A stretch of 64,000 nucleotides of DNA, taken from the NCBI RefSeq assembly GCF_000333895.2, contig NZ_ANFM02000011.1, positions 1-64,000 on the forward strand, in the 5' to 3' direction. This document shows positions 20,140-26,353 of this stretch, one piece after another; positions within the stretch are counted from its first letter, which is position 1; each line of letters opens with the position of its first letter. Below the pieces are notes generated by a model. The model was not told the DNA's origin. It ran no database searches and was given only the letters and a program-made list of their open reading frames with translations. A program made the position numbers and the translations under genes. Source of the stretch: Grimontia indica. GTDB lineage: Bacteria; Pseudomonadota; Gammaproteobacteria; Enterobacterales; Vibrionaceae.

Positions 20140-20589
20140 ATGAAATATCAACAACTTGAAAACCTCGAAGCCGGATGGAAATGGAGCTATCTGGTCAAAA
20201 AGCATAAAGAAGGTGCGAACGTTACACGTTATGTCGACACCAGCGAGGTCGAAGCCGCGGTGAAGTCGCTGTTAGCGCTCGAACACGAGCCTACAAAAGT
20301 GATCGAATGGATCGGCGAGCACATGTCTTCGGAGCTTGATACGAAGCTCAAGCAGGCGATTCGTGCGAAGCGTAAGCGTCACTTTAATGCTGAACAAGAA
20401 CACACTCGCAAAAAGTCGATTGACCTGGACTTCCGAGTTTGGGAAAAATTGTCTTTGAAAGCGCAGGAACTCGATGCGACGCTCTCGGACACGATTGAAT
20501 ACCTGATTGGTGAAGCCAACCGTTCCCAGAATGCTAACAAGAAAGTAGATGCGCTGAAGAAGGATTTGAGTAGTTTGCTCGACATGTAA
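20140..20589 (+). CDS. matP: Macrodomain Ter protein MatP
   Basis: DNA-binding protein that organises the terminus macrodomain by binding matS sites and links it to the divisome through ZapB. 149 residues (E. coli 150): N-terminal helices beginning MKYQQLENLEAGWKW, the RKKSIDLD ribbon of the ribbon-helix-helix domain and a C-terminal coiled coil (NANKKVDALKKDLSSLL). Divergent from lonH with a 260-base gap. Four exact matS sites are in this window, so the protein's targets are local as well as regional. Confidence 0.96.
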   Translation: MKYQQLENLEAGWKWSYLVKKHKEGANVTRYVDTSEVEAAVKSLLALEHEPTKVIEWIGEHMSSELDTKLKQAIRAKRKRHFNAEQEHTRKKSIDLDFRVWEKLSLKAQELDATLSDTIEYLIGEANRSQNANKKVDALKKDLSSLLDM

Positions 20590-20598
20590 GGAGTGTGC

Positions 20599-20889
20599 AT
20601 GGAGTATTTTCTCGCAGCCAGCTTTATCGCTTTATTCGCTTATCTTTTGGTTGATCGTCCTATTATTCTTATCAAGTTTAAGGACGGTCAGCTCGTTAAT
20701 AAGAAAGGGAAAATTCCTCATGGGTTTCTTCATGACTGTGAAGAAATCAACAAGCGAACGCCTTTCAGCGGCACCATCAAGGTGTATCGAAACCGTTTTA
20801 ATCCTGCCAAGCTGGTTCTATCAAAAGATATTGACCACAAAGTGCAACAACGTATCCGCAACGTGTTTCCTCACAAGTCTTTCAAGTAG
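20599..20889 (+). CDS. DUF3634-like small membrane protein
   Basis: 96 residues: one N-terminal transmembrane helix (EYFLAASFIALFAYLLV) and a basic cytoplasmic tail (FKDGQLVNKKGKIP, VQQRIRNVFP). Resembles the DUF3634 family found beside matP in Vibrionaceae; function unknown. The ATG at 20599 is preceded by AAGGAG with seven bases spacing, better than the GTG six bases upstream. It begins nine bases after the matP stop, so the two are likely cotranscribed. Confidence 0.75.
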   Translation: MEYFLAASFIALFAYLLVDRPIILIKFKDGQLVNKKGKIPHGFLHDCEEINKRTPFSGTIKVYRNRFNPAKLVLSKDIDHKVQQRIRNVFPHKSFK

Positions 20890-20906
20890 TTATCATTTAA
20901 GTCGCC

Positions 20907-21311
20907 ATGTCATCCGTTGAACCCATCGCATTTCGTCTTACCAGAGGTGCAGATCTCAAGCAGTCGATTCTAGACGCCGTGAAAACGCATCAGATTAGCG
21001 CTGGCTGTGTTGCATCGCTGGTGGGGTGTCTGTCTGAACTAAAAATTCGGGTGGCGGATGGAAAATCTACGCTGAGCAAAATCGAGCCATTCGAAATCCT
21101 TTCTGTTTCTGGCACGCTCACGCTAGAGCATGTTCATCTACATATTTCGGTTGCGGATAAACAGGGCGCAGTGATAGGCGGTCACTTGATGGATGGGTGT
21201 GTTGTCAGCCACACTGCAGAAGTCTGCTTGTTACGGTTTGAAGGTTACGGGTTCAGTCGAGAGCATGATCCCGATACTGGCTTCACCGAGCTGGTGGTGA
21301 ACAAAGAATAA
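20907..21311 (+). CDS. PPC/DUF296-domain protein
   Basis: 134 residues forming a single PPC (DUF296) domain, the fold of plant AT-hook-associated proteins and of many bacterial stand-alone proteins. Visible features are RLTRGADLKQSI at the start, the metal/histidine segment LEHVHLHISVAD followed by GGHL, and the glycine-rich GAVIGGHLMDG. Bacterial members are often annotated as DNA-binding, but this protein has no AT-hook and its function is unknown. Third gene after matP, 17 bases behind its neighbour. Confidence 0.85.
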   Translation: MSSVEPIAFRLTRGADLKQSILDAVKTHQISAGCVASLVGCLSELKIRVADGKSTLSKIEPFEILSVSGTLTLEHVHLHISVADKQGAVIGGHLMDGCVVSHTAEVCLLRFEGYGFSREHDPDTGFTELVVNKE

Positions 21312-21320
21312 ATACAATAA

Positions 21321-21346
21321 CGGATGCCTAAAAAGCGTCCGTTTTT
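21321..21346 (+). terminator. Terminator after the matP operon
   Basis: CGGATGC (21321-21327) pairs with GCGTCCG (21335-21341, one G-T pair) and is followed by five T residues. Confidence 0.75.
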
Positions 21347-21500
21347 GTATTCGTGCAGTTTTACTTCTTTTATTCATTGAATTGAATGACTTATCACTAA
21401 AGTGAAAAAATTCCCGAGGGAAGTAAAATAGTTCATGCGTAAGTATTCATGATTCTGAATTTATCTTCTAAATTTCATTACGCTACAAGACATTCATTGG

Positions 21501-23096
21501 TCATTTTTTCTTCAAGTCCTTCCAAGAAACCCCAAACTTTGCCAGATACTTTTGAAGCCTCGCTGAATCGTTAGACTGAACCTTTTTCGTGCGACTGATA
21601 TTGAACAATTCACGTCCTGCAGACGCCATCGAATCATGTCGGTCACACACACTCAACACATAGTTAAGCTGGTGCACGTCAAAGGTGTCCAAATCCTCCC
21701 TGACTTCGTCATCTAACAGAGAAAGATAGGAACTGGAGCTTTCATTAGACGAGCCGCTCCACATACCTGATAGACGCGCTATTTCATCGTCTACATCTTC
21801 AACCGCGATCCTGGATGAATCCGCCAATGTGCCCAATCGGGTGACTGCAGAGCTTAAGTCGCGGAAGTTACTGTTCCAGGTGGCCTGATGAGAGAGCGCA
21901 AAGGAGAGGAACTTATCGCGCGCTTCTTTGTTGAAGCGGATGCGATCACCATGTTTCTCGGCGAAGGCCATCACTTCATAATCCAGATTAGGCTCAATAT
22001 CCTCTTTGCGGTCTTTTAGCCCAGGAAGTGGATACGTCCACAAGTTGATTCTCGCCAGCAAATCCTCACGAAACGTGCCCTCTATCACCATGGCTTTCAA
22101 ATCACGGTTTGTACCGGCGATGAGTTGAAAGTTGCTGTTTACGTCCTTGTCGCTGCCAACAGGGTGAAACCGTTTGTATTCGATGGCATGAAGCAACATA
22201 GCTTGCTCCTCAAGCCCAAGCTCGCCAATTTCATCCAGAAACAGTAACCCTTTGTCGGCAGCGCGAAGAAAACCTTCACGCGCCGCAGAAGCGCCCGTGA
22301 AAGCGCCTTTGGTATGTCCGAACAGCGCCGCCATCGCATTCATTCCTTTAAGCGTTGCGCAGTTCACAGTGACAAGTTCTCCTTTGAGCAAGGCACGGCG
22401 CTTTTTAAGCTGATAGATACGCTGAGCGAGTTGGCTTTTCCCTGCACCTGTTGGTCCGGTAAGCAGGATAGGGGCAGTGGAGCGAATCGCGACCTTTTCG
22501 ATCTGCGAAATCATCCGGTTGAAGGCTTCATTGCGTGTTTCTATGCCGCCTTTCAGAAAGGTTTCGTCTTCAATTCGTGCATTATCAAAGCGCGTGGCGA
22601 GCTGGTCATAGCGAGACAGATCCAGATCGATAATCTGCACACGGCCAATGGTCTTATCTTCCTTGGACAGGTCTGGCGCAGACTGGATTAGCTTCCCCGG
22701 AAAGTGACGACTCTCCGTCAGAAGGTAGCTACAAATCTGTGCCACGTGAGTGCCCGTCGTGATGTGGAAAAGGTAATCATGATTATCGATGTCGAAATCC
22801 ATCGCTTCACAAAAGTCATAAAGCTTGGCGTACACCTCTTCAAAATCCCAAGGGTCGCTAAAGTTCATCTGGCACAGGGCCACATTTGTATCTGGCGAGA
22901 CTGACTCGATATCAACGGCAACGTTATTGGCAAGGCGCTTGGAATGGTTGTCATGCAGTAAATAAAGCGTGTCGATAGACAGGCTCTCTTGTTGAACCAA
23001 TCCTACATTTGGTCTCCAGCGTGTCCATCTATCAACCCGTTTTCCAATTCTGTCTAACTGTGTGCCCAAAAGGCTGACAACAATCGTTTTCTTCAT
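21501..23096 (-). CDS. rtcR: RtcR, CARF-domain sigma-54 activator of RNA repair
   Basis: Enhancer-binding activator of the RtcB RNA-repair genes. 531 residues that align throughout with E. coli RtcR: N-terminal CARF domain (about 1-180, with WDFEEVYAKLYDF and FHITTGTHVAQIC), AAA+ domain with Walker A GPTGAGKS (214-221) and the sigma-54-contacting GAFTGA (264-269), Walker B LLFLDEIGEL, arginine-finger region and a C-terminal helix-turn-helix (ASAGRELFNISRTKKV). The CARF domain is thought to sense RNA ends or RNA-derived ligands. The ATG at 23096 matches the E. coli start; ATG at 23108 is an alternative. Divergent from the slipin-rtcB unit it should control. Confidence 0.96.
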   Translation of the reverse strand: MKKTIVVSLLGTQLDRIGKRVDRWTRWRPNVGLVQQESLSIDTLYLLHDNHSKRLANNVAVDIESVSPDTNVALCQMNFSDPWDFEEVYAKLYDFCEAMDFDIDNHDYLFHITTGTHVAQICSYLLTESRHFPGKLIQSAPDLSKEDKTIGRVQIIDLDLSRYDQLATRFDNARIEDETFLKGGIETRNEAFNRMISQIEKVAIRSTAPILLTGPTGAGKSQLAQRIYQLKKRRALLKGELVTVNCATLKGMNAMAALFGHTKGAFTGASAAREGFLRAADKGLLFLDEIGELGLEEQAMLLHAIEYKRFHPVGSDKDVNSNFQLIAGTNRDLKAMVIEGTFREDLLARINLWTYPLPGLKDRKEDIEPNLDYEVMAFAEKHGDRIRFNKEARDKFLSFALSHQATWNSNFRDLSSAVTRLGTLADSSRIAVEDVDDEIARLSGMWSGSSNESSSSYLSLLDDEVREDLDTFDVHQLNYVLSVCDRHDSMASAGRELFNISRTKKVQSNDSARLQKYLAKFGVSWKDLKKK

Positions 23097-23252
23097 CACC
23101 GCATTCATATCCAAAAAGATATATCCATATCTAAAAGTATCGAATAATTGAATGTTAACGGCAATGAATTTGGCGACTGATAATCGACTGAAAATATTTT
23201 AATTCAATAAAAACAATGAAATAAAAGTTAATTCTTACTCTTCTTTTGAAAC

Positions 23253-23268
23253 TGGCACGTGACTTGGA
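23253..23268 (+). promoter_or_regulatory. Sigma-54-like promoter of the tRNA-like/slipin/rtcB unit
   Basis: TGGCACGTGACTTGGA fits the -24/-12 consensus TGGCACG-N4-TTGCW except that the -12 GC is GG. It lies between rtcR and the tRNA-like region, in the right orientation and with correct spacing, and RtcR is a sigma-54 activator. Transcription would start near 23280. Confidence 0.65.
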
Positions 23269-23278
23269 ATAACAAGTT

Positions 23279-23396
23279 CGTGGTTAGCGGCGTGTGGTTC
23301 TGAATGCCACCCCGGTGCATCTCACACTGTGATTGTGTATACCAACCACGCTTCCCCTGGGAGGGAGCAGGAAACTGCCGAGGGTTCGATTCCCTA
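23279..23396 (+). ncRNA. tRNA-like module 1 (His-like anticodon arm, separate T arm)
   Basis: Contains a D-like arm (ATGC/GCAT, 23304-23320, loop with GG) and an anticodon-like arm with loop CTGTGAT (23327-23333), in which U33 and anticodon GUG (His) are in proper position. A short acceptor-like pairing GTGGTT (23294) with AACCAC (23344) closes these arms without a T arm. A T-arm-like element, AGGG-TTCGATT-CCCT, follows at 23381-23395 after two alternative hairpins (one is GCAG-GAAA-CTGC at 23367-23378). It may be a degenerate tRNA-His with a large insertion or a fused structure. No CCA. Confidence 0.5.
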
Positions 23397-23401
23397 AAAA
23401 C

Positions 23402-23473
23402 TACTAGATAGCTAAACGGTAAAGCAGCGGACATGTTCCGTCACCTGCGGGTTCGATTCCCGCTCTAGTCACC
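23402..23473 (+). ncRNA. tRNA-like module 2 with shortened anticodon loop
   Basis: Clover-leaf: acceptor TACTAGA (23402-23408) with TCTAGTC (23464-23470, first pair mismatched), D arm GCT/AGC with GG in the loop, perfect T arm GCGGG-TTCGATT-CCCGC (23447-23463), then ACC. The anticodon stem GCGGA/TCCGT leaves only five loop bases (CATGT); allowing four pairs gives a seven-base loop, but without U33. Either way it should not decode normally. Tandem with modules 1 and 3. Confidence 0.6.
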
Positions 23474-23474
23474 T

Positions 23475-23545
23475 TAACTGATAGTTCAATTGGTAGAACG
23501 GCGAAGTTAATTCGTATGTCGTGGGTTCGAGTCCCACTCAGATAA
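23475..23545 (+). ncRNA. tRNA-Asn-derived module 3 lacking anticodon-loop positions 32-33
   Basis: Clover-leaf: acceptor TAACTGA (23475) with TCAGATA (23538, six of seven pairs), D arm GTTC/GAAC, variable loop ATGTC, T arm GTGGG-TTCGAGT-CCCAC. The body closely follows E. coli tRNA-Asn (TAGTTCA...GGTAGAACGGCG, CGTATGTC), but the anticodon arm is GCGAA-GTTAA-TTCGT: anticodon GTT and bases 37-38 are kept while the two bases 5' of the anticodon are missing, giving a five-base loop. No encoded CCA. Confidence 0.7.
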
Positions 23546-23565
23546 CGCATAGAAATGGAAACAAG

Positions 23566-23688
23566 GAAACGAACGGAGCAACCAATGAGATGAAGACGCA
23601 ACCGTGCAGAAGGGTAAAGCAGGCAGGAAGCTCCCTTTACCAAGAGCGACAGTTGCCACTGCATCTTCACGCTGTGTCCTTTCGTTTC
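23566..23688 (+). ncRNA. Long imperfect hairpin upstream of the slipin gene
   Basis: The ends pair over 12 positions with one mismatch (23566-23577 with 23677-23688); inside are nested stems TGAAGA/TCTTCA (23591, 23664), GCAAC/GTTGC (23598, 23652) and GGTAAAG/CTTTACC (23613, 23635). The result is one rod of about 120 bases ending 24 bases before the slipin ATG. It may be a noncoding RNA of the Y-RNA type (Y RNAs have closing stems formed by their ends) or a processing/leader structure. Identity unproven. Confidence 0.5.
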
Positions 23689-23711
23689 TCACTTAAACAA
23701 GGAAAAAGATT

Positions 23712-24866
23712 ATGTTTCGTAAAACCATCAAAATTGCAGAAAACGAACGCGCACTGGTTTTTCAAAACCAGAAACTAACCCAAGTGCTTATGCCGGGCTT
23801 ACACAAAATTTGGGACATGAAAGACGATATTGAATTCGAAGTTTTCGATATCGACGAGCTGTATTTCTCCCAGAAAAACGGAGAGCGTTTATACCAAGGC
23901 TCAGCCTCTTTGAAGGAGCACATCCAACACGAGAAACTTCAGGATACAGAAGTAGGCATGTTGTATCTTGATGGCATGTTGCGTGGTGTGGTGGCACCGG
24001 GAGAGCGTCTGTTTATGTGGAAAGATGCCGGTGACATCCGATTGGATCGTATCGACATTGCAGATACACCGCTGGTGGAGGATAAGACGCTGTATTTGAT
24101 CAACAAAGCCGGTGTGAACCTGGCGACGCGTTTGATCCGCAGTGAATCGACGGTCGCAGTGAAACCTGTGGCGGTGGCGACAGTGAAAAACAGCCATGTC
24201 GGTCTGTTGTACATCGACGGTAAGCTGTCGGAAAAATTGTCTCCGGGCACTTATGGCTACTGGCAGTTCAACCGCGAGTTTCAGTTGAAAAGCTATGACA
24301 CGCGCACCCAAATTCTGGAAGTGTCAGGTCAGGAAATCATGACCAAAGATCGCGTTAGCCTGCGCATCAACTTAACCGCCAACATCCGCATCCTGGATGC
24401 TGAAACAGCTGCCAGCAGCGTGGATGATGTCGAGCAATACGCCTACAAACTGCTTCAGTTAGCGCTGCGTGAAGCCATTGGCACCAAAGCATTGGATGAT
24501 TTGCTGTTGGACAAGCTCTACGTGGGTGAAACCGTGAAAGAGCTGGTGGCAGAAAATCTGAAAGCGGTCGGTGTCGAGTTAGGCAACGTGGGTATGAAAG
24601 ACATCATTTTACCCGGTGAAATCAAAGCGATTCTCAACCAGGTGGTTGAAGCGCAAAAAGCGGCAGAGGCCAACGTGATCAAACGTCGTGAGGAAACGGC
24701 AGCGACGCGAAGCCTGCACAACACCGCCAAAGTGATGGAAAACAACCCAACACTGATGCGCCTGAAAGAGCTGGAAGCACTTGAAAAAGTCGCGGACAAA
24801 ATCAGCAACCTCAACGTCTACGGTGGTCTGGAAGGACTCATGCAAGGCGTGGTGAAAATGACATAG
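23712..24866 (+). CDS. Slipin (SPFH/band-7) protein of the RtcB operon
   Basis: 384 residues. The SPFH domain starts near 195 (ILEVSGQEIMTKDRVSLRIN) and continues through EAIGTKALDDLL to the helical EAQKAAEANVIKRREETAATR, as in slipins. There is no N-terminal hydrophobic hairpin. Instead the first ~190 residues contain three related beta units ending in PG and W, at about 12-34, 80-103 and 162-184 (for example VGLLYIDGKL). Slipins of this type recur in RtcR-controlled RNA-repair operons; their role there is unknown. AAGGAAAAA precedes the ATG. It lies 56 bases upstream of rtcB. Confidence 0.88.
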   Translation: MFRKTIKIAENERALVFQNQKLTQVLMPGLHKIWDMKDDIEFEVFDIDELYFSQKNGERLYQGSASLKEHIQHEKLQDTEVGMLYLDGMLRGVVAPGERLFMWKDAGDIRLDRIDIADTPLVEDKTLYLINKAGVNLATRLIRSESTVAVKPVAVATVKNSHVGLLYIDGKLSEKLSPGTYGYWQFNREFQLKSYDTRTQILEVSGQEIMTKDRVSLRINLTANIRILDAETAASSVDDVEQYAYKLLQLALREAIGTKALDDLLLDKLYVGETVKELVAENLKAVGVELGNVGMKDIILPGEIKAILNQVVEAQKAAEANVIKRREETAATRSLHNTAKVMENNPTLMRLKELEALEKVADKISNLNVYGGLEGLMQGVVKMT

Positions 24867-24922
24867 AAAACGCGTCTTGCCGTTAAGCAAATACGGTAAG
24901 GCGCGTCATCAAGGAAAGCACA

Positions 24923-26149
24923 ATGTGTACTGAAAACTACATCGAAATCAAAAACGAAAATAAAGCAACGATAAAAGCGTGGACCAAAGGCGTACCGTTT
25001 GAAGATAAGGCACGTCAGCAACTGAATAACATCGCATCTATGGATATTGTTCATTCCCATATTGCCGTGATGCCGGATGTCCACCTTGGTATGGGAGCCA
25101 CGATTGGCAGCGTGATCCCATCGGTCAAAGCCGTCATTCCAGCGGCAGTAGGAGTGGATATCGGCTGCGGGATGCTAGCGACCAAAACCTCGCTGAAAGC
25201 CTCACAGCTCCCGGATAACCTAAGTGATATCCGACATGCCTTTGAGTCTGCTATTCCTCATGGAAGAACATCTGGGCGAGGGAAAACCGACCGTGGCGCG
25301 TGGCATAACATCCCTGACGTGGTAGCGAAAGAATGGAAAAAGCTGGAACTGCGCTTCGAAGCGATCTGCCATAAGCATCCGGCCATCAAGAAAAGTAATC
25401 ACGTTAACCATCTTGGCACCATGGGAACGGGGAACCACTTTCTCGAGCTGTGTCTGGATGAAAACGACGCAGTTTGGATCATGCTTCACTCTGGCAGCCG
25501 TGGCGTAGGAAACCGAATAGGTACCTACTTCATTGAACTGGCCAAGAAAGAGATGGAACGGCACCAGATTCACCTTCCCGATCAGGATCTTGCCTATCTG
25601 GAAGAGGGTAGCGACTACTTTAACGATTACGTGGAAGCTGTCGAATGGGCGCAGGATTTCGCCGCTAAGAACCGTGAAATCATGATGATTAATGCGATTA
25701 CAGCACTGAGAAAACAAATCCCAGTGCCATTTGAAACGGCAGACGTGGCGGTGAATTGTCACCATAACTATATCTCGCGGGAAACGCACTTTGGAAAGTC
25801 GTGCTATGTCACCCGTAAAGGCGCGGTGAGGGCTGGCAAGGGCGAACTGGGGATCATCCCGGGTAACATGGGGGCGAAGTCCTTTATCGTTCGAGGGCTG
25901 GGTAATCCTGAAAGCTTCGAAAGCTGTAGCCATGGTGCTGGGCGTGTCATGTCGAGAACACAGGCGAAAAAGGTTTATAGCATCAAAGATCAGGTTGCCG
26001 CGACGGAAGGTGTTGAGTGCCGAAAGGATGCAGCAGTGATCGATGAAATCCCGCACGCTTACAAAGACATCGACAAAGTCATGGAAGCACAGAAAGACCT
26101 TGTTGAAGTCGTACATACCCTGAAGCAAGTGGTTTGTGTGAAAGGGTAA
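24923..26149 (+). CDS. rtcB: RNA-splicing ligase RtcB
   Basis: GTP- and Mn2+-dependent ligase that joins RNA 3'-phosphate or 2',3'-cyclic phosphate ends to 5'-OH ends. 408 residues, same length and about the same sequence as E. coli RtcB. The guanylated histidine is H337 in CSHGAGRVMSR; metal ligands include D79 and C82 in VGVDIGCG, the histidine of GTGNHF, the histidine of MLHSGSRG and the pair in NCHHNY. Good AAGGAAAG before the ATG. No rtcA cyclase or archease gene follows, unlike the E. coli operon. Confidence 0.97.
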   Translation: MCTENYIEIKNENKATIKAWTKGVPFEDKARQQLNNIASMDIVHSHIAVMPDVHLGMGATIGSVIPSVKAVIPAAVGVDIGCGMLATKTSLKASQLPDNLSDIRHAFESAIPHGRTSGRGKTDRGAWHNIPDVVAKEWKKLELRFEAICHKHPAIKKSNHVNHLGTMGTGNHFLELCLDENDAVWIMLHSGSRGVGNRIGTYFIELAKKEMERHQIHLPDQDLAYLEEGSDYFNDYVEAVEWAQDFAAKNREIMMINAITALRKQIPVPFETADVAVNCHHNYISRETHFGKSCYVTRKGAVRAGKGELGIIPGNMGAKSFIVRGLGNPESFESCSHGAGRVMSRTQAKKVYSIKDQVAATEGVECRKDAAVIDEIPHAYKDIDKVMEAQKDLVEVVHTLKQVVCVKG

Positions 26150-26182
26150 ATACGACTGACCACACGTTAAATCAATAAGATA

Positions 26183-26207
26183 AGCAGGAGCATGTCTCCT
26201 GCTGTTT
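26183..26207 (+). terminator. Hairpin after rtcB
   Basis: Perfect 8-bp stem AGCAGGAG (26183-26190) with CTCCTGCT (26196-26203), loop CATGT, then GTTT. Only a short T tract follows, so termination strength is uncertain. Confidence 0.6.
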
Positions 26208-26220
26208 CACATCTTATAAT

Positions 26221-26231
26221 GCACTATAACT
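26221..26231 (+). repeat. Dispersed motif GCACTATAACT, copy 2
   Basis: Shares the 15 bases GCACTATAACTTATT with copy 3 at 29174. Lies between rtcB and the sortase operon. Confidence 0.45.
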
Positions 26232-26353
26232 TATTGGTGTTGCACTGCCATAATCTTGCCACAATTGGTCTGAATTGGCCTCAGTTGCTACCCGGAACCG
26301 ACAGATTGATTTGGTGTAATGCCAGTCAATAACAACAGGTCAAGGAAGTGGCA

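Noticed and set aside
23228-23692. Minus-strand open frames over the tRNA-like region
   Set aside because: They are antisense readings of structured RNA; the apparent phrases come from repeated T-arm sequences.
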